NCBI GenBank assembly: GCA_964291375.2
Contig: OZ219809.1
Location: forward strand, 1,798,001-1,862,000
DNA from: 3107 sp001483205
GTDB taxonomy: Bacteria; Pseudomonadota; Alphaproteobacteria; Rhodobacterales; Rhodobacteraceae
Reading direction: 5' to 3'
Length of the DNA: 64,000 bases
Position numbers and translations under genes: made by a program. Positions 8,414 through 17,670 of this stretch are shown here, piece by piece (within the stretch, counting starts at the first letter, position 1; every line of letters starts with the position of its first letter). The notes beneath the pieces are model-generated. The model made no database searches, was not told where the DNA came from, and was given only the letters and a program-made list of their open reading frames with translations.

Positions 8414-9247
8414 TCAGATCGACAGGGGGGCGGATTTGGCAATCCGGTCGAACGCGGCCAGCGTTTCGATCAGCGCGGGCATGTCGGACAGGCGGATCGA
8501 GTTCGGCCCGTCCGAGGGCGCATTATCCGGGTCTTCGTGGGTTTCCAGAAAAACGGCGGCAACCCCGGTGGCGACAGCGGCACGGGCAAGCAGAGGCGCA
8601 AAGGCGCGGTCCCCGCCCGAGGACGCGCCCCGCCCGCCGGGGCTGGCCACCGCATGGGTCGCGTCCATCACCACCGGATGGCCGGTCTGCCCCATGATGG
8701 CCAGGCTGCGCATGTCGGCCACCAGCGTGTTGTATCCAAAGCTCGCCCCGCGCTCGGTCAGCAGGATGCGCCGGTTGCCGGTGCTTTCGATCTTGGTGAC
8801 CACATGGGGCATGTCCCAGGGCGCAAGAAACTGCCCCTTTTTGACGTTGATCGCCGCGCCGGTTTCGCCCGCCGCCAGCAACAGGTCGGTCTGACGGCAC
8901 AGAAAGGCGGGGATTTGCAGGATGTCGGCCACCTGAGCGACCCCGGCGCAATCCCGCGGGTCGTGAACATCGGTCAGAACCGGCACATCGAGGCGGTCGC
9001 GCACCTCTGCCAGCATGGCCAGCCCCTCGGCCCTGCCCGGCCCGCGCCTGCCCGACAGAGAGGTGCGGTTGGCCTTGTCGTAAGAGGCCTTGAAGACATA
9101 GCCGAGGCCCGCCGCCTGACATGCCGCCTTCAGCGCGCCCGCGATCATCAGCGCATGGTCGGGCGTTTCCAGTTGGCAGGGGCCGGAGATGACCGTCAGT
9201 GGCTGATCATTACCGATGGTCAGGCCGTTCAGGTCAACATGTTTCAT
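8414..9247 (-). CDS. kdsA: 3-deoxy-8-phosphooctulonate synthase (KDO-8-P synthase)
   Basis: This 277-residue enzyme condenses phosphoenolpyruvate with arabinose 5-phosphate to make KDO 8-phosphate for lipopolysaccharide. Key motifs are VISGPCQLE near the start, FKASYDKANRTS (PEP binding), VLTDVH, VKKGQFLAPWDM, and MDATHAV near the end. The cysteine in SGPC is the residue that separates metal-dependent enzymes from the metal-free type with asparagine, so this one is probably metal-dependent. It lies upstream of phosphomannomutase on the same strand with about 46 bases between the coding regions, and both serve envelope polysaccharide synthesis. Confidence 0.95.
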   Translation of the reverse strand: MKHVDLNGLTIGNDQPLTVISGPCQLETPDHALMIAGALKAACQAAGLGYVFKASYDKANRTSLSGRRGPGRAEGLAMLAEVRDRLDVPVLTDVHDPRDCAGVAQVADILQIPAFLCRQTDLLLAAGETGAAINVKKGQFLAPWDMPHVVTKIESTGNRRILLTERGASFGYNTLVADMRSLAIMGQTGHPVVMDATHAVASPGGRGASSGGDRAFAPLLARAAVATGVAAVFLETHEDPDNAPSDGPNSIRLSDMPALIETLAAFDRIAKSAPLSI

Positions 9248-9490
9248 GTCAGGAAAGCGCCTCTTTGCGCGGGGGCGGAACAGGGAACAGGATCATCAGG
9301 GGAAACTCCCGGCAGGGGTGGGCGAGGCTGGCATGGTGCTTTGCAGACCTTGCCGGGTTTTGGCCCGGTGTTCAAGGGGGGCAATCAAGAAGACGCGGGC
9401 GGCAGAAAGCGGGCGCAAAAAACCGCTTGATCAGGACGGATACTGCAATCGCCATTTGGCTCTTGTGAGTCTGCACCCTATGCTTTCTGC

Positions 9491-10093
9491 ATGGCTGAGA
9501 CCTTCGCATCGCTGCACCGCGCCCTGACAGGGTGCGACATCTGCCGGGACCGTTTTGCCGCAACGCCGACGGCCCATGCGCCCCGCCCGGTGGTCTGGTT
9601 CGCGCCCGAGGCCCGGCTGCTGATCGTGGGCCAGGCACCGGGGATGCGCGTGCATCACTCGGGCAGGCCGTTCACGGATGCTTCCGGCGACCGGCTGCGC
9701 GCATGGATGGGGGTTGGCGAAGACGTTTTCTATGACCGGACCCGTGTCGCCATCATGCCGATGGCCTTCTGCTTTCCCGGCTATGACCGGAAAGGGGCGG
9801 ACCTGCCGCCGCCGCCCGTCTGCGCACGGACATGGCATGACAGGGTGCTGGCGCATTTGCCGCATGTCGGGCTGACCCTGCTTGTCGGCGGCTATGCACA
9901 AAGGCGGTATCCGGGTGCGGCGGCCTCGGGCGGCGTGACCGAGACCGTCGCCGCCTGGCGCGCGCAGGCCCCGCGTGTCTTTCCGTTGCCGCATCCGTCG
10001 TGGCGCAACAACGGGTGGCTGCGCCGGAACCCGTGGTTTGAGGCGGAATTGCTGCCGGAACTGAGGGCGCGAATCGGGCAGGTTCTGGCCTGA
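9491..10093 (+). CDS. Uracil-DNA glycosylase family protein
   Basis: This 200-residue protein belongs to the uracil-DNA glycosylase superfamily and probably removes damaged bases or has a related role. VGQAPGMRVHHSGRPFTDASGDRLR holds the GxAPG water-activating loop and the following helix, and PLPHPSWRN is the C-terminal HPS motif. Two Cys residues in CDICRDRF at the N-terminus are typical of the iron-sulphur-like subfamily, but I could not count a full set of four. It stands alone, divergent from kdsA and ending just before repeat element 10117-10325. The 243 bases before it hold no gene that I can support. Confidence 0.8.
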   Translation: MAETFASLHRALTGCDICRDRFAATPTAHAPRPVVWFAPEARLLIVGQAPGMRVHHSGRPFTDASGDRLRAWMGVGEDVFYDRTRVAIMPMAFCFPGYDRKGADLPPPPVCARTWHDRVLAHLPHVGLTLLVGGYAQRRYPGAAASGGVTETVAAWRAQAPRVFPLPHPSWRNNGWLRRNPWFEAELLPELRARIGQVLA

Positions 10094-10116
10094 TGCGGGC
10101 GGACTATGGGCTGGCG

Positions 10117-10325
10117 AAGACCTCTGCATAAGGCCGTATAGCCCCCCGAATACCCCGCCCGGCGCTTGCGCCGGGCAGCGCCTGCCTGCCCCCCGGCAGG
10201 CGCTATAAACGCCCCAACCCTTTGGAGCGTATGGACTTTATGGCAAGACCATCGCCAATGTGGACCGTCACGAAAAGCGCCCGCCCAGGCAGGCGGCTGC
10301 CCGGCTCGGCCAATATGCAGAGGCC
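10117..10325. repeat. MITE-like element (family A), full-length copy
   Basis: The element runs from AAGACCTCTGCATAAGGC to GGCCAATATGCAGAGGCC, 209 bp. It contains two GC-rich hairpins (GCGCCTGCCTGCC/GGCAGGCGC and CGCCCGCCCAGGCAGGCGG) and an AT-richer core near GTATGGACTTTATGGC. Full copies recur, inverted, at 22519-22730 and 36497-36707. No coding capacity is seen. Confidence 0.8.
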
Positions 10326-10328
10326 CCC

Positions 10329-11471
10329 CTACCTCAACTGATGAACATGGGCGCTCTGCACCAGCCCGAAGGCCGCCATCAGCACCATCATCGCCGACCC
10401 GCCGTAAGAGACCAGCGGCAACGGGATGCCGACCACGGGCACCAGCCCCATCACCATCGATATGTTGACGGCAAAGAACAGAAACAGCATCCCCCCGATG
10501 CCCAGCGTCAGCAGCGCCGCAAACCGATCCCGGTTGCGGACCGCCGAAACGATGCAGAAGACCAGGATCAGCGTATACAGCGACAACAGGAAAATGCCGC
10601 CCCTGAAGCCAAACTCCTCTGCCAGCGTGGTGAAGATGAAATCGGTATGCTTTTCGGGCAGGAAATTCAGCCGCGACTGGGTGCCCTGCATGAAGCCACG
10701 GCCCGCCCAACCGCCGGAGCCAAGCGCAATCTTGGACTGGGTGATGTGATACCCCGCGCCCAAAGGGTCGCTCGACGGGTCCAGAAACGTGTCGATGCGC
10801 CGGTATTGGTAATCCTGTAACACCTGCCAGTCGGTGCCGCGTGTCCTGAAGACGGCGGTGATCAGCCCCGCCCCGACCGCAATCACCGCCCCAAAGTAAT
10901 GCAGGCTGACCCCCGCCGCAAACATCACCAGCCCGCCCCCGGCCACCAGCAGGATCGCGGTGCCCAGATCAGGCTGCCGCAGGACCAGAAGCGCCGGGAT
11001 CAGAATCAGCACCAGCGGAATCACCACCCAGACCGGACGGGACACCTTGCGGATGTCCAGCCAGTCATAATAAGCGGCCAGCAGCATGATCAGGGCAATC
11101 TTGGCAGGTTCGGAAGGTTGCAGCCGCACGAAACCAAGGTCGATCCAGCGCTGCGCCCCCATGCCCGCCACGCCGAACCACTCCACCGCCACAAGCAGCG
11201 CCAGCGACCCCAGATAGGCAACCCCCGCCATATTGCGCCAGAACCATATCGGCGTCAGCCCGATGGCGATCATCGCGCCCACCCCGAAGGCAAAGCGCTT
11301 CATCTGCGGCATCGCCCAGCGGTTCGCATCGCCCCCCGCAACCGAATAGAGCATCAGAAAGCCGACCATGGCGATGGCGGTCAGCAGCAGGATGATCGGC
11401 CAGTTCATGCACAACAGCTTGCGCACAAGGCCGGTGGGAACGGACCTGACCCGGGATTCGAGATAGCTCAT
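10329..11471 (-). CDS. rodA: Rod shape-determining peptidoglycan glycosyltransferase RodA
   Basis: This 380-residue SEDS-family membrane glycosyltransferase polymerises peptidoglycan for cell elongation with the class B PBP encoded just upstream. About ten hydrophobic segments are visible. Family motifs include RFAFGVGAMIAIG, QPSEPAKIALIMLLA, LRQPDLGTAILLVAGG, and, near the end, PEKHTDFIFTTLAEEFGFRGG with the conserved E and G residues, then VGIPLPLVSYGGSAM. The start overlaps the mrdA stop (ATGA), so translation is coupled. It is the last gene of mreB-mreC-mreD-mrdA-rodA. Confidence 0.95.
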   Translation of the reverse strand: MSYLESRVRSVPTGLVRKLLCMNWPIILLLTAIAMVGFLMLYSVAGGDANRWAMPQMKRFAFGVGAMIAIGLTPIWFWRNMAGVAYLGSLALLVAVEWFGVAGMGAQRWIDLGFVRLQPSEPAKIALIMLLAAYYDWLDIRKVSRPVWVVIPLVLILIPALLVLRQPDLGTAILLVAGGGLVMFAAGVSLHYFGAVIAVGAGLITAVFRTRGTDWQVLQDYQYRRIDTFLDPSSDPLGAGYHITQSKIALGSGGWAGRGFMQGTQSRLNFLPEKHTDFIFTTLAEEFGFRGGIFLLSLYTLILVFCIVSAVRNRDRFAALLTLGIGGMLFLFFAVNISMVMGLVPVVGIPLPLVSYGGSAMMVLMAAFGLVQSAHVHQLR

Positions 11472-13387
11472 GCCCGTCCGCTCCGCCGTTCCAGGGTGGC
11501 CGGGTCGCGCAGGGGCAGGGTGTCCTGCATTTCACGCACCCGTTCCCGATCCTTTGCCGGGTAGGCATCAAGCGGCGGATACCCGCCATGCAGCGCGTGC
11601 AACAGCACATCGCGGGCAATCGGGGCGGCGGCCCCCGAGCCGCTGCCGCCATGCTCGACCACGACGGAAACCGCGTATCTGGGGGCCTCAAACGGCGCGT
11701 AACAGATGAAAAGCGCATGGTCGCGGTGCTCCCACGGGACATCCTCGTTGCTGACCCGGACACTGCGCACCTGGCTGGTGCCGGTCTTTCCCGCCATGCG
11801 GAAGGCGTCGCCGATAATGCGGGAACCATAGGCGGTCCCCCGGCGGCTGTTGGACACGTCATAGAGCGCCTGCCGGACCCGGCGCAGCGCGTCCTCATCA
11901 AGGCCCAGCGGCGCGCCGCCAAGGACCGGCTGCTCGGCCCCGTTGATCGCCCGGACCAGCCTTGGAACCACCGCACGGCCAGAGGCAACACGGGCCGCCA
12001 TCACCGCAAGTTGCAGCGGAGAGGCCAGCACATATCCCTGCCCGATAGAGGCGTTCAGCGTGTCGCCCACCCGCCAGTCTTCGCCGCGCGCGCCCTGTTT
12101 CCAGGCGCGGGTGGGGGCCAGCCCCGAATGCACCGCCGACATCGGCAGGTCGTATTTCCGGCCCAGCCCCAGCCGCACCGCCATCGCGCTGATCCGGTCA
12201 ATGCCGACACGCTGGGCCAGATCGTAATAATAGACATCGCAGGATTGTTGCAGGCTGGTGTTCAGGTTCACATGCCCGTGGCCGCCGCTTTTCCAGCAAT
12301 GAAAGCGCCGGTCGCCCAGTTGCAGATGGCCGGGGCACCAGACGGTTTCCTCGGGGCTGATGACGCCTGCCTCCAGTGCCGCCAGCGCCGTGACCAGCTT
12401 GAAGGTCGAGCCGGGCGGATAGGCCCCCTGAACCGCCTTGCCCGCAAGGGGGCGGTATTTGTTCAGGGTCAGGCCACGGTAATCGGCCAGCGAAATGCCG
12501 CGCACGAATTTGTTGGGGTCGAAGGACGGGGCTGATGCAGCGGTCAGGATGTCGCCGTTTTCCGTGTCCAGAACCACCGCCGCCGCGCTTTCGTCCCCAA
12601 GCCGGGCGAGGGTGAAATTCTGCAACCCGGTGTCCACGGTCAGTTGCAGCTCTGCACCGGGTTCGCCCTCTCTGCGCGCAAGCTCGCGCATCACCCGGCC
12701 ACTGGCGTTGACCTCAATGCGGCGGTCGCCCGCCTTGCCGCGCAGCGTGTGTTCCATCCGGGCCTCGACGCCGCTCTTGCCGATCTGAAAGCGCGGAATT
12801 TGCAGCAGCGGGTCGGGGTCATCGAGCCGCTCAAGGTCATAATCGCTGACCGGGCCGACATAGCCCACCACATGGGCCATATCCGGGCCGACGGGATATT
12901 CGCGCGAATGCCCGATCTCGGTGGTGATGCCGGGCAGGGCGGGGGTGTTGACGGCAATCACCGCGACGCTTTCCCAGCTCAGACGTTCGGCGATGGTCAC
13001 CGGCACGAACGGGCTGCGCCGGGCGATTTCCCTTCGCGTGCGGGCCAGGTCTTCGTCGCTGAGCGGGATCAGCCGCGACAGGCGGCTTAACACCTGCTCC
13101 ACATCGCCCGCATCCTCCCTGACGATGATCACCTTGTAATTCTGCGCGTTCACCGCCAGTTGCAGGCCGTTGCGGTCAAAGATCAGCCCCCTGACCGGCG
13201 GCACCAGCTTATCGATCAGGCGGTTTTCCTCGGCCAGCCGCCGGTATCTGTCGGCCTGATTGACCTGAAGGTGGCGCATCCTCAGCGTCAGCACTCCGGC
13301 AAAGGCAAGCTGTGCCCCGCCCAGCAGCAGCGCCCGGCGGGTGATCCGGCGGTGGCTTTCGGCGATGTCCCTCGGTGAATGTTTCAC
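11468..13387 (-). CDS. mrdA: Penicillin-binding protein 2 (transpeptidase)
   Basis: This 639-residue class B penicillin-binding protein cross-links peptidoglycan during elongation and works with RodA. A single N-terminal membrane anchor (RRALLLGGAQLAFAGVLTLRM) is followed by the dimerisation domain. The transpeptidase motifs are GAYPPGSTFKLV (SxxK), a later S-x-N type site in SCDVYYYDLA, and MAGKTGTSQV (KTG). The chosen start is the GTG at 13387, which overlaps the mreD stop by four bases. An open extension to 13789 lies inside mreD in another frame and was discarded. Confidence 0.95.
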   Translation of the reverse strand: MKHSPRDIAESHRRITRRALLLGGAQLAFAGVLTLRMRHLQVNQADRYRRLAEENRLIDKLVPPVRGLIFDRNGLQLAVNAQNYKVIIVREDAGDVEQVLSRLSRLIPLSDEDLARTRREIARRSPFVPVTIAERLSWESVAVIAVNTPALPGITTEIGHSREYPVGPDMAHVVGYVGPVSDYDLERLDDPDPLLQIPRFQIGKSGVEARMEHTLRGKAGDRRIEVNASGRVMRELARREGEPGAELQLTVDTGLQNFTLARLGDESAAAVVLDTENGDILTAASAPSFDPNKFVRGISLADYRGLTLNKYRPLAGKAVQGAYPPGSTFKLVTALAALEAGVISPEETVWCPGHLQLGDRRFHCWKSGGHGHVNLNTSLQQSCDVYYYDLAQRVGIDRISAMAVRLGLGRKYDLPMSAVHSGLAPTRAWKQGARGEDWRVGDTLNASIGQGYVLASPLQLAVMAARVASGRAVVPRLVRAINGAEQPVLGGAPLGLDEDALRRVRQALYDVSNSRRGTAYGSRIIGDAFRMAGKTGTSQVRSVRVSNEDVPWEHRDHALFICYAPFEAPRYAVSVVVEHGGSGSGAAAPIARDVLLHALHGGYPPLDAYPAKDRERVREMQDTLPLRDPATLERRSGRA

Positions 13388-13923
13388 GTGGCCCCCCCCA
13401 GCCGGTCGGTTTCGTGCGGCGACGGCTTGCCGACCCTGAACACGACCCGAGAGACAAGGACAACCGCCGGATATGCCAGCACCGTTGCCGCGAACTGCAT
13501 CAGGGACAACCCCGGCGGCGGCGGTCCGGCGAGTGTCAGGGTCAGAACCGCCCGGTTCGCCAGCAGCATGGCGAGCAGGACGGCGGCAACCAGAAACCAC
13601 TCGGCCGGAAATGACGCATCCCGCATCAGCGTTGCCCGCCCGCGCAGGAACTCCGCCCCCAGAACCGCGATGGCGGCGAACAACCCCGGTGGCCGGTGGA
13701 ACAGAAAATCGCAGGCGAGGAAGACAAGGGCGATCAGCCACGCCGGAACAAAGGCCGGACGCCTGAGAACCCAGGCGAGTGTCAGGCACAGGATCAGGTC
13801 AGGCCCGGCCCAGCGCGACGGGGTGGTCTGAAGCGGCAACAGACGGGCGAAGATCAGAACCGCCACGATGCACGGAAACAGCAGCCGGTAGAACCAGATG
13901 CGCAGGACGCCCGCATTAACCAT
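13384..13923 (-). CDS. mreD: Rod shape-determining protein MreD
   Basis: This is a 179-residue, five-to-six-helix inner membrane protein of the elongasome. Its sequence is poorly conserved in general, but position between mreC and mrdA, length and hydrophobicity fit. Hydrophobic stretches include LLFPCIVAVLIFARLLPL, PAWLIALVFLACDFLF and EWFLVAAVLLAMLLANRAVL. The start overlaps the end of mreC by eight bases and the stop overlaps mrdA by four, giving a tightly coupled operon. Confidence 0.88.
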   Translation of the reverse strand: MVNAGVLRIWFYRLLFPCIVAVLIFARLLPLQTTPSRWAGPDLILCLTLAWVLRRPAFVPAWLIALVFLACDFLFHRPPGLFAAIAVLGAEFLRGRATLMRDASFPAEWFLVAAVLLAMLLANRAVLTLTLAGPPPPGLSLMQFAATVLAYPAVVLVSRVVFRVGKPSPHETDRLGGAT

Positions 13924-14857
13924 CGCCGGCCTCTTGCAGTGCGGTGGTGTCGGGCGGTGTCTTTGGCGGCGTCCCCGTGGCGGTCTCCGGCGGCGGCGCG
14001 GCGGGGATCAGCAGGCCGCCGGTATCGCCGATGCGCTCGCTTTCCGGGCTGCGCAGGACGCGCAGGAACTCCAGCCGCTGATAGTCCGCCGCCAGCATCA
14101 CCCGCAGCGCCTGATCGGGGCCTTGCGCGACCTGCCCCACCAGCAGCCCGGCAGGAAACACCCCCCCGTCGCCGGAGGTGATCACCCGGTCGCCGGGCCG
14201 GATGTTCTCCGGCGCTTCGGAAAGGTCCAGCCGGGGGGCGGCGGTGTTGTCGCCGGACAACAGGGCGGTCTGTCCGGTGGGCTGGATGCGCACCGGCACC
14301 CGGGCGCTCGAATCGGTCAGCAGGATGACCCGGGCGGTGTTCTGGCCAAGGCCCGAGATACGCCCGACAACGCCGATCCCGTCCATCGTCGCCCAGCCGT
14401 CGCGGATACCGTCCCGCGCCCCCACATTCAGCAGGACCGACTGACGGAACGGTGAACCGCTGTCGGCCATCACCACACCGGTCACATGGGTCAGGCGCGG
14501 GTCAAGCTGCACATTGTTCAGCGCCAGAAGGCGCGCGTTCTTCTGCTCCAGTTGCAGGGCGGCCTCTTTCCACGCCTTCATTTGCTGCAATTCGCGCCGC
14601 AATTCCTGATTTTGCTCATAGACCCGCTGATAGCTCTCGAAATCGGTGATCATGTTCGCGATGCCGGTCACCGGCCCCGCCGCCCAGCCAAAGCCCGGCG
14701 TCACCTGGTCAATCACCCGGGCGCGAAAACGCTCCATGCGCGGGCTGTCGATGCGCCCGGCCACAAACACCGCCAGCAGCGCAACAACGATCATCCCGGT
14801 CAGGATGCGCCGGATCGGGCGGGTATAGGCGTCGCCTTTCTTGCGGTCTGTGGCCAT
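13916..14857 (-). CDS. mreC: Rod shape-determining protein MreC
   Basis: This 313-residue periplasmic scaffold protein links MreB/MreD to the penicillin-binding proteins. It has one membrane anchor (residues 17-36, ILTGMIVVALLAVFVAG), a coiled coil (about 70-105, VYEQNQELRRELQQMKAWK and LEQKNARLLAL) and the beta-domain VTGVVMADSGSPFRQSVLLN, GWATMDGIGVVGRI, DRVITSGDGGVFPAGLLVG. The C-terminal tail is proline/threonine-rich. It follows mreB by 25 bases. Confidence 0.95.
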   Translation of the reverse strand: MATDRKKGDAYTRPIRRILTGMIVVALLAVFVAGRIDSPRMERFRARVIDQVTPGFGWAAGPVTGIANMITDFESYQRVYEQNQELRRELQQMKAWKEAALQLEQKNARLLALNNVQLDPRLTHVTGVVMADSGSPFRQSVLLNVGARDGIRDGWATMDGIGVVGRISGLGQNTARVILLTDSSARVPVRIQPTGQTALLSGDNTAAPRLDLSEAPENIRPGDRVITSGDGGVFPAGLLVGQVAQGPDQALRVMLAADYQRLEFLRVLRSPESERIGDTGGLLIPAAPPPETATGTPPKTPPDTTALQEAGDG

Positions 14858-14882
14858 GGCACCGCGCTCATGCCGTCAGGGG

Positions 14883-15923
14883 TCAGCTATCATAGTCTAT
14901 CACATGGTGAAGCTGCTTTTCGTATTCCAGCGCCTTGCCGGTGCCGATCGCCACGCAGTCCAGCGAATTATCCGCAACAGAGATCGCCAGCCCGGTCTGT
15001 TCGCGCAGCGCCAGATCCAGCTCGCTCAGCAATGCGCCGCCGCCGGTCAGCATGACGCCACGGTCCACGATGTCGGCGGCAAGGTCGGGCGGGGTTGCCT
15101 CCAGCGCGGTGATCACCGCCTCGCATATCTGCTGCACCGGTTCGGCCAGCGCCTCGGCCAGTTGCGCCTGATTGATCTCGGCCTCTTTCGGCACACCGTT
15201 CAGCAGGTCACGGCCCCTTATGTGCATTGACGTGCCGCGCCCGTCATCGGGCATCCGCGCCGTGCCGACCGTCGTCTTGGCCCGCTCAGCGGTGGTTTCC
15301 CCGATCAGCAGGTTTTGCTGGCGGCGCAGATAGCTGATAATGGCCTCGTCCATCCGGTCACCGCCGACGCGGACCGACTGAGCATAAACGATGTCGCCCA
15401 AGCTGAGCACCGCGACCTCGGTGGTGCCGCCGCCGATGTCCACGACCATCGAGCCGGTGGGATTGGTGATCGGCATCCCCGCCCCGATAGCCGCGGCAAT
15501 CGGCTCGGCGATCAGACCGGCGCGCCGCGCACCCGCCGACAGCACCGACTGACGGATGGCACGTTTCTCGACCGGGGTCGCGCCATGGGGCACACAAACG
15601 ATGATCTTGGGTTTCGAGAAGGTCGAGCGTTTATGCACCTTGCGGATGAAATGCTTGATCATTTCCTCGGCAGTGTCGAAATCGGCGATCACCCCTTCGC
15701 GCATCGGGCGGATGGCCTGGATCGAGCCGGGGGTGCGGCCCAGCATCATCTTGGCGTCTTCGCCGATGGCGAGCACTTTCTTTGCGCCGTCCTTGACGTG
15801 ATAGGCGACGACCGAGGGTTCGTTGAGGATAATGCCGCGCCCCTTGACATAGACCAGCGTGTTCGCCGTGCCGAGGTCAATCGCCATGTCGGACGAAAAG
15901 ATGCCGCCGAGTCCGTTAAACAT
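14883..15923 (-). CDS. mreB: Rod shape-determining protein MreB (bacterial actin)
   Basis: This 346-residue actin-like ATPase forms membrane-bound filaments that guide elongation-specific wall synthesis. Actin-fold motifs are IDLGTANTLVYVKGRGI (phosphate 1), VVDIGGGTTEVAVLSLG (phosphate 2) and MLTGGGALLSELD (adenosine). The start at 15923 gives MFNGLGGIFSSDMAIDLG, the standard N-terminus with its membrane-binding start. A longer in-frame extension to 16130 has no family resemblance. It is the first gene of the rod-shape operon; 340 bases separate it from the divergent serS, where its promoter should lie. Confidence 0.97.
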   Translation of the reverse strand: MFNGLGGIFSSDMAIDLGTANTLVYVKGRGIILNEPSVVAYHVKDGAKKVLAIGEDAKMMLGRTPGSIQAIRPMREGVIADFDTAEEMIKHFIRKVHKRSTFSKPKIIVCVPHGATPVEKRAIRQSVLSAGARRAGLIAEPIAAAIGAGMPITNPTGSMVVDIGGGTTEVAVLSLGDIVYAQSVRVGGDRMDEAIISYLRRQQNLLIGETTAERAKTTVGTARMPDDGRGTSMHIRGRDLLNGVPKEAEINQAQLAEALAEPVQQICEAVITALEATPPDLAADIVDRGVMLTGGGALLSELDLALREQTGLAISVADNSLDCVAIGTGKALEYEKQLHHVIDYDS

Positions 15924-16261
15924 CCGATGCCGTGTCCTTGCCTTGGTGTGCCTGCTCTGGTGCGCGTACCGGGCCGTGAGCGGATCGCGTTCCGTGCGGC
16001 GTTCCGTTCGGGCCACTGATGTTATGGGCCGATGGCGCGCGACAGTAAAGGGCGCTTGGGCATAATCGGCCCTGTGCGGGCGTTTATTTGCGGTGATGCG
16101 GGGGAATTGGGGGGATCGCGCGGTTTTCATGGGGTTTGTGCGTGATGGCCGGGCGCTGTTATCGCTGTTGTTGTGCAGCGCATGAAACCATCCCCCTTAC
16201 ACCCTGCCCGAAAATCGGCCATAAGCCGGGGCAAATGCGATTCTGACCGGACCCGCCCGCC

Positions 16262-17554
16262 ATGCACGACATCAAAGCCATCCGTGAAAATCCCGAAGCC
16301 TTTGACGCGGCAATGGCGCGGCGGGGCTTGTCCGGTGTCTCGGCGCAGGTGCTGGCGGTTGATGGGGATCGCCGCAACCTGATCAATGCCGCCGAGATGC
16401 AGCAATCGGAAAGAAACGCGGTTGCAAAGGCCATCGGTGAAGCGGTCGCACGGGGGGACACGGCGAACGCGGACATGCTCAAGGAATCGGCGCAGGGGCA
16501 AAAAAATCATCTTGCCGAACTGGAACGACAAGCGAAAGAAAAAGACGCCGAGCTGCGCGACCTTCTCATGGGCCTGCCGAACGCCCCCTATGACGATGTG
16601 CCCGACGGCACCGATGAGGCCGATAACGTCGAAATTCGCCATTGGGGACGCCCCCGCACCTTCGCCTTCCGGCCGCAAGAGCACTACCGGCTGCCCGCGA
16701 TGCAGGACGGGCTGGATTTCAAAACCGCCGCCAAACTCTCCGGCGCGCGCTTTGTGGTGATGTCGGGGGCCGTCGCCCGCCTGCACCGCGCCCTCGCCCA
16801 GTTCATGCTTGATGTCCATGTGAACGAAAACGGCCTGACAGAAACCTGGACCCCGGTTCTGGCGCGCGAGGACATGATGTATGGCACCGGGCAGTTGCCG
16901 AAATTCGGCGGTGACAGCTATCAGACCCGCGAAGGCTGGTGGCTGATCCCCACCGCCGAGGTGACGCTGACCAATATCGTCAATGGCTGTATCGTCGCAG
17001 AGGATTACCTGCCCCGCCGCTATGTCGCCCATACCCAGTGTTTCCGGTCTGAGGCCGGAAGCGCGGGCAAGGACACCGGCGGGATGCTGCGCCAGCACCA
17101 GTTCGAGAAGGTCGAGATGGTGTCGGTTACCCACCCGGATCATTCCGAGGCGGAGCACGCGCGCATGACCCGTTGCGCCGAGGACATTCTGGAGCGGCTC
17201 GCCCTGCCCTACCGCACGGTGACGCTCTGTGTGGGGGATTTGGGTTTCGGCGCGCGCCGCACCCATGACATCGAGGTCTGGCTGCCCGGTCAGAACACCT
17301 ATCGCGAGATCAGTTCGGTCTCGACCTGCGGGGATTTTCAGGCGCGGCGGATGAATGCGCGGTTCAGACCGGCGCAGGGCGGCAGGCCGGAGTTCGTGCA
17401 TACGCTGAACGGGTCCGGGCTGGCGGTCGGGCGCACCCTGATCGCGGTTGTGGAGAACGGGCAGGAAGAGGACGGCTCTGTCACCCTGCCCGAGGCGCTG
17501 CGCCCGTGGTTGGGGGGCAAGGGGGCGATCACGGCTGACGGGGTGTTGGTCTGA
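16262..17554 (+). CDS. serS: Seryl-tRNA synthetase
   Basis: This 430-residue class II aminoacyl-tRNA synthetase charges tRNA-Ser. The N-terminal coiled-coil arm (residues about 30-100, rich in K/E/Q, LKESAQGQKNHLAELERQAK) contacts the tRNA. Motif 2 is seen as AHTQCFRSEAGSAGKDTGG with the following RQHQFEKVEM, and motif 3 as NGSGLAVGRTLIAVVENG. Other family marks are LIPTAEVTLTN and EISSVSTCGDFQARRM. Length and motifs are normal. It converges on gltX across a 470-base gap filled with repeats. Confidence 0.97.
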   Translation: MHDIKAIRENPEAFDAAMARRGLSGVSAQVLAVDGDRRNLINAAEMQQSERNAVAKAIGEAVARGDTANADMLKESAQGQKNHLAELERQAKEKDAELRDLLMGLPNAPYDDVPDGTDEADNVEIRHWGRPRTFAFRPQEHYRLPAMQDGLDFKTAAKLSGARFVVMSGAVARLHRALAQFMLDVHVNENGLTETWTPVLAREDMMYGTGQLPKFGGDSYQTREGWWLIPTAEVTLTNIVNGCIVAEDYLPRRYVAHTQCFRSEAGSAGKDTGGMLRQHQFEKVEMVSVTHPDHSEAEHARMTRCAEDILERLALPYRTVTLCVGDLGFGARRTHDIEVWLPGQNTYREISSVSTCGDFQARRMNARFRPAQGGRPEFVHTLNGSGLAVGRTLIAVVENGQEEDGSVTLPEALRPWLGGKGAITADGVLV

Positions 17555-17576
17555 AGGGCGGGCGTGTCGCCCCATT

Positions 17577-17647
17577 GAAAACACCGCTGCATAAGGCTGT
17601 ATAGCCCCCGACTGTCCTGCCCGGCTCGACCAATATGCAGATGCCTT
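17577..17647. repeat. Short family A element after serS
   Basis: AAAACACCGCTGCATAAGG and, inverted, CCAATATGCAGATGCCTT bound a 71-bp remnant that keeps both ends of the 209-bp element but has lost the centre. Confidence 0.65.
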
Positions 17648-17670
17648 GGGGATGGGTCACTCCACCTGAT

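Noticed and set aside
7325..9430. 701-residue plus-strand frame
   Set aside because: It lies antisense to phosphomannomutase and kdsA, is rich in R/H/G as expected for a shadow frame, and has no recognisable domain.
14883..16130. 415-residue MreB
   Set aside because: The N-terminal 69 residues have no actin-family match; MFNGLGGIFSSD at 15923 is the conserved start.
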